A stretch of 64,000 nt of DNA from Pseudoalteromonas luteoviolacea (lineage in GTDB: Bacteria > Pseudomonadota > Gammaproteobacteria > Enterobacterales > Alteromonadaceae), in assembly GCF_001696455.1 (NCBI RefSeq), contig NZ_MAUJ01000014.1, forward strand, positions 1 to 64,000, written 5' to 3'. The position numbers and the translations under genes are program-made. Below are positions 8,881 through 17,753 of this stretch, one piece after another; within the stretch, counting starts at the first letter, position 1; each line of letters begins with the position of its first letter. The notes under the pieces were generated by a model. That model was not told the DNA's origin. It did no database searches and saw only the letters and a list, made by a program, of their open reading frames with translations.

Positions 8881-8897
8881 TTGGCACGCATATTTCT
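8881..8897 (+). promoter_or_regulatory. Sigma-54 promoter of the adaptor/ABC operon
   Basis: TTGGCACGCATATTTCT matches the sigma-54 consensus TTGGCACGN4TTGCT at all defined positions but one (TTTCT for TTGCT in the -12 element), with correct GG to GC spacing. Transcription would begin near 8907, leaving a leader of about 128 bases before ATG 9035. The leader contains a seven-base-pair hairpin (8975-8981 with 8988-8994) and a small CGTTA/TAACG dyad just before it. Confidence 0.75.
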
Positions 8898-9034
8898 TAT
8901 ATAAAGAGACGTAAGGCAATAACGCCAAGTATCAATGCGAACACAAAGCGTAATGTGGCGTTACCCATTAACGCATTCAGCTACGACGCTGAATAACGTG
9001 TTTTACATGAATAATCTTGATAACAGAGTGCACC

Positions 9035-10282
9035 ATGGATATTAAACGAGAGAAAGCTAAAAAGTGGAAAAATAAGAAAAGTCTAACCGCCGTTGGCGCA
9101 GTATTACTATTATCCTTGTTGTGGATTTTAAGTGAGCCGCCTTCTGCTCCAAAAGCGTCGTATGATGAGTTATGGGTTGGCACTGTCTCGCGCGGTGATC
9201 TCACCTCATATGTCGAGGGCTTTGGTACGTTAGAATCAAAAGATCAACGCCTCCTAACAGCCGAGATCAATGCCACGATTGAAGATATTCTCTTGAAACC
9301 AGGTGCCAGTGTAAAAGCAGGCGATGTGATTTTAAAAATGGTCAACCCAGATTTGAATCAGGAGCATAAAAGCCAACAAGCGGAGCTCAAACAAGAGCAA
9401 GCGAAATTGCGCCAAATAAAGCTCAATCAAAAGCGGGAAGTCTTATCCTTGGAAGCTGAACTCGCGTCACTGCAAGCTCAGCATAAAATGGCGGTTCTAA
9501 AATTGCAGGCTGAATCAAAGCTCGCAGAGCAGGGCATTGTCTCACAGCTAGATGCTGAGCGCTCTAAACTCGACAAAGAACAATTAAAAATTCGCTTAGA
9601 CATTGAAAGCCGTCGTCTAAAGCAACTGAAACTGGTACATATAGAAGCTATCAAAGTACATGAGGAATTTATCAAACAGAAACAAGGTGAGTTAGATAGC
9701 GTTGCGCGCCGTTTAGACAACCTAACCGTACGCTCAGCTGTGGACGGAGTATTACAGCGCCTGCCAGTTGAATTAGGGCAAAGTGTCATCGCAGGTAGCC
9801 AGCTGGCACTGGTCGGCAGCGTCGATCAGCTCAATGCAATGATAAATATTCCACAAAGCCAGGTGAGTCAGGTATACAACAAGCAAAAGGCACGAGTGCG
9901 TATTGGTGATCAAGAGGTTATTGGTGAAGTTATTCGAGTTGAACCCGAGGTCAATGATGGCTTAGTAAAAGTTGAAATAGATTTACAAGGAGAGCTGCCC
10001 AACACAGTTCGACCAGAAATGAACGTCGAAGCAACCATTGAAACAGGTATGGTGAAAAACACAGCAATGATAGAACGTCCAGCGACGGCAAAAGCAAACT
10101 CGATGACTGAAATGTTTGTCATCAATCAAGACAGTCAAATGGCTGTGAAAACAAAAGTACAATTTGGCGCTGAAAGCGGGAGTCACATTCAAATTATTTC
10201 CGGTGTAGAGGAAATGGATCAGGTGATTTTGTCTGACACATCGCGCTGGCAGAAAAAGCAATCAATCAAACTCATTCGATAG
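9035..10282 (+). CDS. HlyD/MacA-like periplasmic adaptor
   Basis: I chose ATG 9035 and not the in-frame TTG 9017, because a basic start followed by the membrane anchor is then complete. The 415-residue protein has one N-terminal transmembrane segment (about residues 18-34), a lipoyl-like hairpin entry (VKAGDVILKMVNPDL), a long coiled coil rich in Lys, Glu and Gln (about 105-225), a second lipoyl half (LTVRSAVDGVLQRLPVELGQ) and a beta-barrel domain. This is the usual plan of MacA/HlyD adaptors that link an inner-membrane transporter to TolC. The ATPase and permease genes follow directly. No outer-membrane partner is in the window. The substrate may be the NRPS product or a toxic peptide, by position only. 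Confidence 0.9.
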   Translation: MDIKREKAKKWKNKKSLTAVGAVLLLSLLWILSEPPSAPKASYDELWVGTVSRGDLTSYVEGFGTLESKDQRLLTAEINATIEDILLKPGASVKAGDVILKMVNPDLNQEHKSQQAELKQEQAKLRQIKLNQKREVLSLEAELASLQAQHKMAVLKLQAESKLAEQGIVSQLDAERSKLDKEQLKIRLDIESRRLKQLKLVHIEAIKVHEEFIKQKQGELDSVARRLDNLTVRSAVDGVLQRLPVELGQSVIAGSQLALVGSVDQLNAMINIPQSQVSQVYNKQKARVRIGDQEVIGEVIRVEPEVNDGLVKVEIDLQGELPNTVRPEMNVEATIETGMVKNTAMIERPATAKANSMTEMFVINQDSQMAVKTKVQFGAESGSHIQIISGVEEMDQVILSDTSRWQKKQSIKLIR

Positions 10283-10290
10283 GTACAGTT

Positions 10291-11010
10291 ATGAAAGACA
10301 ATAAGAACAACACCCCAGTGATAAAAATGGAAGGGGTAACACGCGTATTCGAAACAGAAGAGACTGAAACACATGCATTGCGAGGCATTAATTTTAGCAT
10401 TTACCCAGGTGACTATGTCTCAATCTCAGGCCCTTCAGGGTGTGGTAAATCAACCCTGCTCTCTATTTTAGGGCTCTTAGATACACCGAGTGAAGGCCAA
10501 TATTGGATTGATGGCGAGAATGTCTCCAACTTATCCATGAATGGATTAGCAGAAATGAGAAACAAAAAGATTGGTTTCATTTTCCAATCATTTAATCTGA
10601 TTGATGAACTCTCTGTTTTGGACAATGTTGCCCTGCCTCTCACTTATCGTGAGCCCGCACTTGCCAAAGAACAAATTGTCGAAAAAGCCATGGCGTGTTT
10701 GGCAAAAGTGCAAATGGAACACCGCGCAGCACATAAACCAAACCAGCTTTCAGGTGGTCAGCAACAGCGTGTCGCCATTGCCAGAGCGTTAGCTGGCGAT
10801 CCAGCGGTCTTATTGGTGGATGAGCCAACAGGTAACCTTGACTCAAAAAATGGCGATGCCGTCATGCAAATGCTTGCCGATTTAAATGCGCAAGGCACCA
10901 CCATATGCATGGTCACGCACGACCCTCGCTATGCCGATATGGCAAATACACAGTTACATCTACTCGATGGTAAATTACTCGCAGATGAACAGGTGAAGGT
11001 AGCAGTATGA
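10291..11010 (+). CDS. MacB/LolD-type ABC ATPase
   Basis: A 239-residue ATP-binding subunit with Walker A GPSGCGKST (47-55), signature LSGGQQQR (153-160), Walker B VLLVDEPTG and a His in MVTHDPRYA. The FQSFNLID Q-loop and TGNLDS after Walker B are typical of the MacB/LolD class, which powers mechanotransmission by FtsX-type permeases. The gene begins eight bases after the adaptor gene and its stop overlaps the permease start (ATGA), so subunit stoichiometry is probably coupled. It provides ATP hydrolysis for the transporter encoded by the two flanking genes. Confidence 0.93.
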   Translation: MKDNKNNTPVIKMEGVTRVFETEETETHALRGINFSIYPGDYVSISGPSGCGKSTLLSILGLLDTPSEGQYWIDGENVSNLSMNGLAEMRNKKIGFIFQSFNLIDELSVLDNVALPLTYREPALAKEQIVEKAMACLAKVQMEHRAAHKPNQLSGGQQQRVAIARALAGDPAVLLVDEPTGNLDSKNGDAVMQMLADLNAQGTTICMVTHDPRYADMANTQLHLLDGKLLADEQVKVAV

Positions 11011-13433
11011 GCAGAATAAAGGATGAATTCAGGCTTGCGCTATTTAGCCTGATAAAGAGAAGACAGTTTAGCTATTCAGTGGTGTTTAGCTTGGCATTGA
11101 CCTTGGGAATTTTGATTGCAGTATTTAACTTAAACTATTTATTGCTCGCTAAGCCCTTACCGTTTCCAGATCAAGAGCGATTGGTCAGTGTTAATATTGA
11201 ACATATCAACACAACCTCAGGGGAGTCATCGGCCCACAATACCGCTGTTGGGCTTATTGAGTTATACAAAGATCAACAAGTACTCGATAAAGTTGAACTG
11301 ATTTACCAAGAGAAGCAGCTATTACTAAGCCACCCAGAGCAGCCAAAAATCAGCGTCGCTTATGTCACACCAGGGTACTTAGAGCTCTTAGGGGCGACAA
11401 TGGAGCAAGGTCGTCACTTTTCTCAACAAGAAGGACTGAATAACCAAGTGCCAGTCGCGATACTCAGTTATAAAGCTTGGCAAACTTGGTTTTCAGATCA
11501 AGCCAATGCCGTTGGCTCAATGGTGGAAATACAAGACACAAAGTTCAAAGTCGTGGGCATTGTTCAAGAAGAGTTCAGCGAATACAGACCGCAATTAGAA
11601 GAAGGTAATATCCAAATTTGGTTACCGTGGAGCTACCAACCGTTAAACACCAGCGATTGGAGTGTTGGCCGCAACACATTGGCTGCCGTTGGCCTGCTTG
11701 GCAACACCAATAACACGGTACAAGTAACTGAGTCGCTAACGTCGGTGGTAAGCCAGAAGTTTACCACCGACACTGCCGCTAAATCTGGATTTAAAGACAC
11801 GAAGGTAAACGTCACGATAACAGATCTCAAAGATGTGATTGTCGGCGATGCGAAAAAAATCGGGATTGTGCTATTTAGTGGTGCACTTATCCTGTTGCTT
11901 ATCGCCTGCAGTAACATTGTGAACCTATTTTTGTCTCGGGCGATTGAAAAAAGCCGCACTTTGGCTATCCAAGCTTGCGTGGGGGCAAAGCCAAAACATT
12001 TATTTATGGCCATGTTCGCTGAGAGCTTAATATTAACTCTGTGTGCAACGCTTATAGGCTTCATCATCGCAGCTTGGTGTTTTGTGCTATTCCAAGAGCT
12101 GGCTGGAGATCAACTGCCTCGCTTGTCTGAATTATCACTGGATGTGGTCACCATACTGTTCTCTCTTCTCATAACAATCGTACTGTCTGTTATTTTCTCT
12201 TGGTTATCTATCCGCGTTATCGACTATAGAAAGTTAAAAGAAAACCTGCAAAGCAGTGGTAAAGGCAGTGGCCTTCAGATTTCAAAATGGAGTCGTTCCG
12301 CCCTCGTTATTTCTCAAGTGTCTTTAGCTTGTACTCTCATCGTCGCGACATTAGCACTGATGACCAGTACCATCAGAACAATGAATACACCACCGGGGTT
12401 TGATACAGACGGGGTCGTTACCTTCACGCTTAACCCTGGCACAAGCTATAACACAGGAAAAAAACAAAATGCCTTACTCAACAATATCAAGGCGGAGGTA
12501 GATCAATTATCTCAGGTTGACGCGACATCTATTGCGATCCACCCACCAATTAGAGCCGGAGAGTGGCGTATGCAGTTTTTTGATGAAAATAAAAACCAGC
12601 TCGGCGCCTTTCCTTTCAACATGGTGGATGAAAACTACTTCCCTCTCATCAATCAGAAAATTATTGCAGGTAAAAACTTTACCAAAGATGATATGTACGC
12701 ATCGCAAAATAGACCTATCATTTTAAGCCAAAGTGCGGCCTATCAATTGTTTGGAAATAATAATGCCATAGGCGAGCTGGTTTATACGAGCCGAGGTGAA
12801 GCGCGTAAAATCATTGGCGTCGCAGCGGACATATTTAACCCACATAACGGTAATGATACGAAAGGGATCAAAATATATACGCCTTTTTCGATGTGGCAGC
12901 TACGCATTATCGCCAAAGTAAAGCCAGGCTCCGAACTCACCAAGGCACAGCTTATGCAACTTGTTGAATCAAAAGCACCAGGCGCGCGGATTGATGAGTA
13001 TGATACCTTGGAAGGCATATATCAAAAGTTGCTGTACAAGCACAAAGTCATTGCTTGGTTTGTACTTGCAGTGAGCGTGTTGGCCATCTTACTCGCGGGT
13101 ATTGGCATTTATGGGGTGCTGAGCTACTCAACACAAATACGCCGTTACGAATTAGGGATACGCATGTCACTGGGCGCTAAGTCAAAACGCATCGTGACCA
13201 TGTTACTCATGGATAACATGCTGCCCATTGGAGTCGGGATTGCCTGTAGCTTAATTGGTTCTGTGCTGCTTTACCGCTTTAATAGAGAGTTACTTGAAAC
13301 CATTATGCAACCGGAATTACTGTCGATTATCTTGGCCAGTGTGATCATGATAGTCGTTGCACTGATTGCCTGTTACTTGCCAGTGAAAAAAGTACTGAAA
13401 GATGATCCAGTCAGAGCATTGAGAGCCGACTAA
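11007..13433 (+). CDS. MacB-like ABC permease, duplicated FtsX form
   Basis: An 808-residue membrane protein, longer than MacB's own permease half and lacking an ATPase domain. The order is an N-terminal helix (about 20-45), a periplasmic MacB-PCD domain, three helices with the FtsX pattern (about 280-400), then a fresh helix near residue 425 leading a second periplasmic domain, and three more helices at the end (about 675-800). This is the double-unit permease plan, in which one chain carries two FtsX units. Motifs such as GAKPKHLFMAMFAESLIL and its repeat RMSLGAKSKRIVTMLLMDNM show the internal duplication. It starts within the ATPase gene (four-base overlap). Confidence 0.9.
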   Translation: MSRIKDEFRLALFSLIKRRQFSYSVVFSLALTLGILIAVFNLNYLLLAKPLPFPDQERLVSVNIEHINTTSGESSAHNTAVGLIELYKDQQVLDKVELIYQEKQLLLSHPEQPKISVAYVTPGYLELLGATMEQGRHFSQQEGLNNQVPVAILSYKAWQTWFSDQANAVGSMVEIQDTKFKVVGIVQEEFSEYRPQLEEGNIQIWLPWSYQPLNTSDWSVGRNTLAAVGLLGNTNNTVQVTESLTSVVSQKFTTDTAAKSGFKDTKVNVTITDLKDVIVGDAKKIGIVLFSGALILLLIACSNIVNLFLSRAIEKSRTLAIQACVGAKPKHLFMAMFAESLILTLCATLIGFIIAAWCFVLFQELAGDQLPRLSELSLDVVTILFSLLITIVLSVIFSWLSIRVIDYRKLKENLQSSGKGSGLQISKWSRSALVISQVSLACTLIVATLALMTSTIRTMNTPPGFDTDGVVTFTLNPGTSYNTGKKQNALLNNIKAEVDQLSQVDATSIAIHPPIRAGEWRMQFFDENKNQLGAFPFNMVDENYFPLINQKIIAGKNFTKDDMYASQNRPIILSQSAAYQLFGNNNAIGELVYTSRGEARKIIGVAADIFNPHNGNDTKGIKIYTPFSMWQLRIIAKVKPGSELTKAQLMQLVESKAPGARIDEYDTLEGIYQKLLYKHKVIAWFVLAVSVLAILLAGIGIYGVLSYSTQIRRYELGIRMSLGAKSKRIVTMLLMDNMLPIGVGIACSLIGSVLLYRFNRELLETIMQPELLSIILASVIMIVVALIACYLPVKKVLKDDPVRALRAD

Positions 13434-13445
13434 ATAATCATGTGA

Positions 13446-13480
13446 AGTAGCGGCACTGACACCATGCTCGCGCCGCTACT
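13446..13480 (+). terminator. Hairpin, probable end of the ABC operon
   Basis: AGTAGCGGC (13446-13454) pairs perfectly with GCCGCTACT (13472-13480), 13 bases after the permease stop. There is no T-tract, as with the hairpins at 7029 and 8736. Confidence 0.55.
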
Positions 13481-13520
13481 GATTGATGATGGTAAAAACA
13501 TATATTAGTAATGACAATCC

Positions 13521-13900
13521 GCTTAATTGCCATTTAATTAAAATATGTTATTTAAAGATGTTTTATAACTCGTTTACGTCATAACTGTAGTTAAAAACAT
13601 CTTTTCCACCAATGATAAAGCCTAGATTTTTTCTAAAAAACTCTACTGCTTTTTGTGTTTCTATATAAACACCATCGTCGGTATCGAACTTTGCTAACTT
13701 ATATCCTTGTTCGAACCCCCAAACTATTAGCTCCTCTTCGCTCATGATTTTATCGGACTTGCCACACATATATTAACCCTTAAATCAAATTACAAATATA
13801 AATTTAAAAATTACATTTATAAAATTAAAAATAAAGTGCAACCAGGTTGTTATAATTAATTGGATGCACCGCCTAATTGAAATGCTTAATGGCCATTTAA
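13521..13900. repeat. Imperfect direct repeat flanking a small gene
   Basis: GCTTAATTGCCATTTAA at 13521-13537 and GCTTAATGGCCATTTAA at 13884-13900 differ at one of 17 bases and have the same orientation. ATTTAAAGATG also recurs (13550-13560 and 13896-13905 region). They enclose the small minus-strand gene, as if it were a discrete insertion. Confidence 0.5.
13563..13769 (-). CDS. Small hypothetical protein
   Basis: I do not recognise this 68-residue protein. It is acidic, with a plausible soluble alpha/beta composition: MSEEELIVWGFEQGYK near the start, then FDTDDGVYIETQKAVEFF, a GFIIGG turn and a hydrophilic end. ATG at 13769 on the minus strand is preceded by AAGGG at good spacing; an alternative ATG is nine codons in. 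No transmembrane segment or known motif is visible. It lies between the ABC operon and the thioesterase gene, opposite to both, and is flanked by a 17-base direct repeat. It is distinctly AT-rich, which hints at separate acquisition. It may still be a chance frame. Confidence 0.5.
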   Translation of the reverse strand: MCGKSDKIMSEEELIVWGFEQGYKLAKFDTDDGVYIETQKAVEFFRKNLGFIIGGKDVFNYSYDVNEL

Positions 13901-14262
13901 AGATGAATCATTAAACAAATCATAAATAAATAAAGAGTTGAATTAACTCTTTAAAAAAACAAATTGTTGGAGTGCATAAAACGAGCCCCTGTGGCAGAGA
14001 GCTCATATAATGAATTGTTGCACAACAAAACATATGTGTGACCTGTAAGATATACCTAATTTAAAATATAAAGTGAGTCATTAAAAGAACATGAGGTTGA
14101 GAAACAAGCAGTGTAATCAACACCTTAAAAAATAAGTAACCACCTTTCTCAGATTGAAGGGGGAAACGAAAAATTCATAAAAATTGCTATAACATCAATT
14201 ATAAACGCGTTACCACACTCGGTAACATCACACGAGTTAATTAGACAATAAGGGCCTTCACT
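13770..14262. other. AT-rich intergenic region before the thioesterase gene
   Basis: No gene is supported in these 493 bases. Structures seen: CAACCAGGTTG palindrome at 13839-13849 next to a TATAAT; AAAGAGTT/AACTCTTT hairpin at 13932-13952 followed by seven A; and GTTACC(6)GGTAAC dyad at 14209-14226, about 36 bases before the GTG start, placed where a repressor or activator of the thioesterase gene could bind. The AAGGG before GTG 14263 supports that start. Confidence 0.5.
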
Positions 14263-15072
14263 GTGCTTAACAAAAGACTACTACACATACCAAAACCGAT
14301 ATCCAACCCCAAGCTGCGGATTTTTTGCTTTCCATTTGCGGGAGGAGGCGCAAACTCTTACATTTCATGGCCTCAATGGTTACCCAACAATATTGAGCTG
14401 GTATTGATTGAGCCACCAGGAAGAGGGGCCAGAATCTCAGAGCCCTGCTGTGAAGATATGCAGGAGTGGATCAACGAATTGTTGTTACATAAAGAAGAGA
14501 TTACCCGCTTACCGTATGTGTTTTTTGGCCACAGCCTAGGCGCGCATGTCGCTTTCGAATTGTGCTGCCAATTAAAACAGTATCAATGCCGATTACCACT
14601 GAGGTTCATCGCATCAGGCTCAGAAGCGCCTCACTTAATTAGCCACAAAAAGCAGATACATACTTTGCCAAGAAACGAGTTTATTCACGAATTGAAGCAG
14701 CTCAATGGCACGCCGGGGGAACTGCTAGATAATGCAGAAATGATGAACCTCATGTTACCCATTTTAAGAGCCGATTTTAAGATCGCTGAAACTTATACAG
14801 CTTCGCCAACGACCATGCCCTTCCCTATCTCGGTTTTTCACGGTCTTGATGATATTGAAATTTCATTAGCGCAGAGGGAAGCATGGCAGCACCTTTCTCA
14901 ACAGCAATGCAATATCCATGAGTTTAAAGGCGATCACTTTTTTATTTTAGAGTTTAAGGACACCGTCTTGCTTGAGCTAAATAGCATCTTAAAGGAGGCC
15001 TTGTGTCAGGTGGATGCCATCTATTCACCATCAATAAGGCCAACCTCAAAAAGAAATGAAATGGTGATTTAG
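14263..15072 (+). CDS. Type II thioesterase (GrsT/RifR family)
   Basis: A 269-residue alpha/beta hydrolase that frees mis-primed or stalled carrier domains of NRPS lines. Hallmarks: FCFPFAGGGANSYISW near the N-terminus, EPPGRGAR, nucleophile GHSLG with Ser91, acid Asp196 in HGLDDIE and His225 in FKGDHFF. Start is GTG 14263 with AAGGG eight to nine bases upstream. The length is a little above the usual 240-250 because of a C-terminal tail of about 20 residues. It overlaps the convergent kinase gene by four bases. Its presence ties this side of the replicon core to the peptide clusters on either side. Confidence 0.92.
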   Translation: MLNKRLLHIPKPISNPKLRIFCFPFAGGGANSYISWPQWLPNNIELVLIEPPGRGARISEPCCEDMQEWINELLLHKEEITRLPYVFFGHSLGAHVAFELCCQLKQYQCRLPLRFIASGSEAPHLISHKKQIHTLPRNEFIHELKQLNGTPGELLDNAEMMNLMLPILRADFKIAETYTASPTTMPFPISVFHGLDDIEISLAQREAWQHLSQQQCNIHEFKGDHFFILEFKDTVLLELNSILKEALCQVDAIYSPSIRPTSKRNEMVI

Positions 15073-16391
15073 TTCGCAGGTAGCTCAATGATAGCCTCTA
15101 CCCCCTCAATGCTTTGGCTATTTTGCAAAGTAAGTCTACCTTCATGCTTTTCGACAATATCTCTACAAAAGAATAAACCGATACCTTGGCCATCTTCTTT
15201 TGTAGAGTAATAAGGCACAAATAGATTGTCTTCGTTGACAATTTTGTGGCCTACATTGCGAATAAAAATATAGTTAACCCCGCGAGTATTGCGCACTTCT
15301 ATTTGTATCGCCGTATTTTCAAAAGCCGCTTCAACCGCATTTTTAATGAGGTTGATAATGACCTGTTCAAACGCCGATTTATCTACCTGTAGCTGTATGG
15401 CTTCTCCCAAAACCTGGAACCGATATGAAGGGAACAGCTTGAGGACACTATCGAATAAGTCTTGTGTATTGAGAACGCTTTTACGCAAGTTTATGCTCTT
15501 CCCTAATTCGGCATATTTAGACACAAACTCTGACAGGGATTTACTTCTATTATGAATTGTTTCTAATGCTTGCGCATATGCTTGAGAGGAGACTTCAGCA
15601 CCAGACTGACAATCCTCTAACATGGCTTCAGATAGTGAGGCTATTGGAGTCAATGAGTTTCTTATTTCATGACTTAGCACCCGAATTATCTGCTGCCAAG
15701 AGTGTCGCTGGGTTTGGCGTATCTCCTTTTCTATATCAATGAGTATGATTAAATGGTAAAAGTCATGACTCTCTTGAAACTGACTCTGCCTCAATTGCCA
15801 ACGGGACTTCTTTTTTTTATCCTGAAACTGCCATTCCCCCTGCTCATCCATCACCAGCCCAAATTTGTCACTGCCAGCCATTCTCAATGTTTTCCAAGGC
15901 TTACCAATAAAGCGACTAAATGGTATGTTTGCATGTATTAAGCAGTGATTATGATTTAAGACAATAACTGGTTCATTCAATTGCTCCATCAATCGATATA
16001 TTAAGAATATATTCTGATCATAAACATCTTTTTTATCTTGTATTGAAAAGCTAAGTCTATTTAATTCATCATATATACTGGCCACGACTCCATGTTTAAA
16101 TGGAGATTTCAATTTATGACTAAAATCACCAACAGACACGGTATCAATAAAACTATTAATATTATAGTTCCACCCAATAAAAACACGATAAAAATTAATT
16201 GAAAAACCAATAAAGAATGGAATAAAAAGAACCAACAAAGTGAAGACAGCTAATGATGAAAAATCAAATAAAAGCCCCAACATCACAAGAAAAGATATAG
16301 ACAATAATAACAAAGCACATAACATACACTTCACGTAAGACTCCAAAGAATCCATACGGAATGTGAATATAGATAGCATTGACTTTTTCAA
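15069..16391 (-). CDS. Membrane sensor histidine kinase
   Basis: A 440-residue kinase. Two adjacent transmembrane helices (about residues 21-42 and 46-70) leave almost no periplasmic loop, so it may sense the membrane or an intracellular cue. A PAS-like domain follows (about 126-220, NEPVIVLNHNHCLIHANIPF). The phosphoacceptor is His241 in SHEIRNSLTPI, the N box is NLIKNAVEA and the G box is GQGIGLFFCRDIVEKH. The start is TTG 16391 with AGGGTG seven bases upstream; a later ATG has no such site. It lies nine bases after the NtrC-type regulator gene on the same strand, so the two form a two-component operon, as in NtrY-NtrX-like pairs. Confidence 0.9.
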   Translation of the reverse strand: MKKSMLSIFTFRMDSLESYVKCMLCALLLLSISFLVMLGLLFDFSSLAVFTLLVLFIPFFIGFSINFYRVFIGWNYNINSFIDTVSVGDFSHKLKSPFKHGVVASIYDELNRLSFSIQDKKDVYDQNIFLIYRLMEQLNEPVIVLNHNHCLIHANIPFSRFIGKPWKTLRMAGSDKFGLVMDEQGEWQFQDKKKKSRWQLRQSQFQESHDFYHLIILIDIEKEIRQTQRHSWQQIIRVLSHEIRNSLTPIASLSEAMLEDCQSGAEVSSQAYAQALETIHNRSKSLSEFVSKYAELGKSINLRKSVLNTQDLFDSVLKLFPSYRFQVLGEAIQLQVDKSAFEQVIINLIKNAVEAAFENTAIQIEVRNTRGVNYIFIRNVGHKIVNEDNLFVPYYSTKEDGQGIGLFFCRDIVEKHEGRLTLQNSQSIEGVEAIIELPAN

Positions 16392-16400
16392 TTATTCACC

Positions 16401-17753
16401 CTACTTAGCCTTGATGTTATACTTTTCCAATCTCCGATACATGGCACTGGTGCTAATATCCAACAAGCTTGCTGCCTCTGCGGTATTGCCGCCGGCTTTA
16501 ATCATGGCCTGTTTAACTAGGCGCCTTTCAACTTCGTCTAAAGGCTGCACCTCCAGCTGTGCAGGCTCAGAAATCGTATCTATCAAAATATGATCCGCAG
16601 ACACCTTAGATTCTTCACAAAAAAGAATCGCTCTCTCTATCACATGGCTCAACTCTCTGACGTTGCCTGGCCACGAATATTCACGCAACTTCAGCGTCGC
16701 TTCTTGCGTTAGCACAATGTCTTTTCGACCATAGCGCTGGCTGTGCTTTTGAATAAAATACTCCGCTAAAGGGATAATGTCTTCACCCCGCTCTCGCAAT
16801 GCAGGGATGCGAATTACGACGGTATTAAGACGATAATACAGATCCTGTCTAAAACGCTTTTGTTGAATGAGCTCAGCAAAGTCCTGGTTGCTAGCACTGA
16901 TCAATCGGACATCAGCACATTGAGTCACACTCGAGCCCACTCGCTCAAACTCTCCCCCCTCTAACACACGCAGCACCTTTGCCTGCTGCTCAACAGGCAT
17001 TTCCGATACCTCATCCAAAAACAAGGTCCCCTTATCTGCCAGCTCAAAGCGCCCAACACGTTCGTTTTTTGAATCAGTGAATGCACCTTTTTCATGACCA
17101 AATAGTTCACTTTCAAACAGGCTCTCAGGTATCGCGCCCATATTGACCGTGATCAACCCTTGCTCCCGGCGTGGCGAGTGACTGTGTATGTACTTGGCAA
17201 TACTGCTTTTACCTGTGCCGTTCTCACCGGTCAATAAGACCGATGCATCCGTCATTGCAACACGATTGATTTTAGTAAAGACCTGTTTCATGACATCGGA
17301 CTCACATATCAAAATGTCGGTCCCCTGTAAGACACGGTTTTGTTGCTGCAATTTTTTATTTTCTTTAAGCAAGCTCCCCACTTGCAGCTGCTGTTTTACC
17401 ACTTGTAATAAACGCGGGTTTTTCCATGGCTTTTCAACAAAGTCTTTGGCGCCTATTTTCATTGCTTCAACGGCCACATCGACACTCGGCCAAGCGGTCA
17501 TGATAACGACCGGGATATCAGCATGCTGGCGATTCATCGTCTGCAAAAACTCTAACCCCTCCCGTCCAGAGGTCGTATCTTGACTGTAGTTCATATCCAA
17601 AAGCACAAGATCAATCTGATTTTGACCGAGCATATTTAATGCTTCTACAGGACTGTCTGCCTCAGTAATACAATATCCCTCCCGAGACAGTACAAAACTG
17701 GCGCTCATACGAACACCTTTATCATCATCAACAACTAATATTGTTTTATTCAT
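16401..17753 (-). CDS. NtrC-family sigma-54 response regulator
   Basis: A 450-residue regulator: receiver domain with phosphoacceptor Asp53 (LVLLDMNYS) and acidic pair Asp10/Asp11; AAA+ domain with Walker A GENGTGKSS (176-184) and Walker B TLFLDEV; and a C-terminal Fis-type helix-turn-helix (AGGNTAEAASLLDISTSAMYRRL). The sigma-54 contact loop reads GAFTDS (223-228) and not the usual GAFTGA, a variant in a known position. The kinase gene follows. The probable target is the sigma-54 promoter at 8881 with its tandem dyads. The family works by binding enhancers and remodelling polymerase when phosphorylated. Confidence 0.93.
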   Translation of the reverse strand: MNKTILVVDDDKGVRMSASFVLSREGYCITEADSPVEALNMLGQNQIDLVLLDMNYSQDTTSGREGLEFLQTMNRQHADIPVVIMTAWPSVDVAVEAMKIGAKDFVEKPWKNPRLLQVVKQQLQVGSLLKENKKLQQQNRVLQGTDILICESDVMKQVFTKINRVAMTDASVLLTGENGTGKSSIAKYIHSHSPRREQGLITVNMGAIPESLFESELFGHEKGAFTDSKNERVGRFELADKGTLFLDEVSEMPVEQQAKVLRVLEGGEFERVGSSVTQCADVRLISASNQDFAELIQQKRFRQDLYYRLNTVVIRIPALRERGEDIIPLAEYFIQKHSQRYGRKDIVLTQEATLKLREYSWPGNVRELSHVIERAILFCEESKVSADHILIDTISEPAQLEVQPLDEVERRLVKQAMIKAGGNTAEAASLLDISTSAMYRRLEKYNIKAK

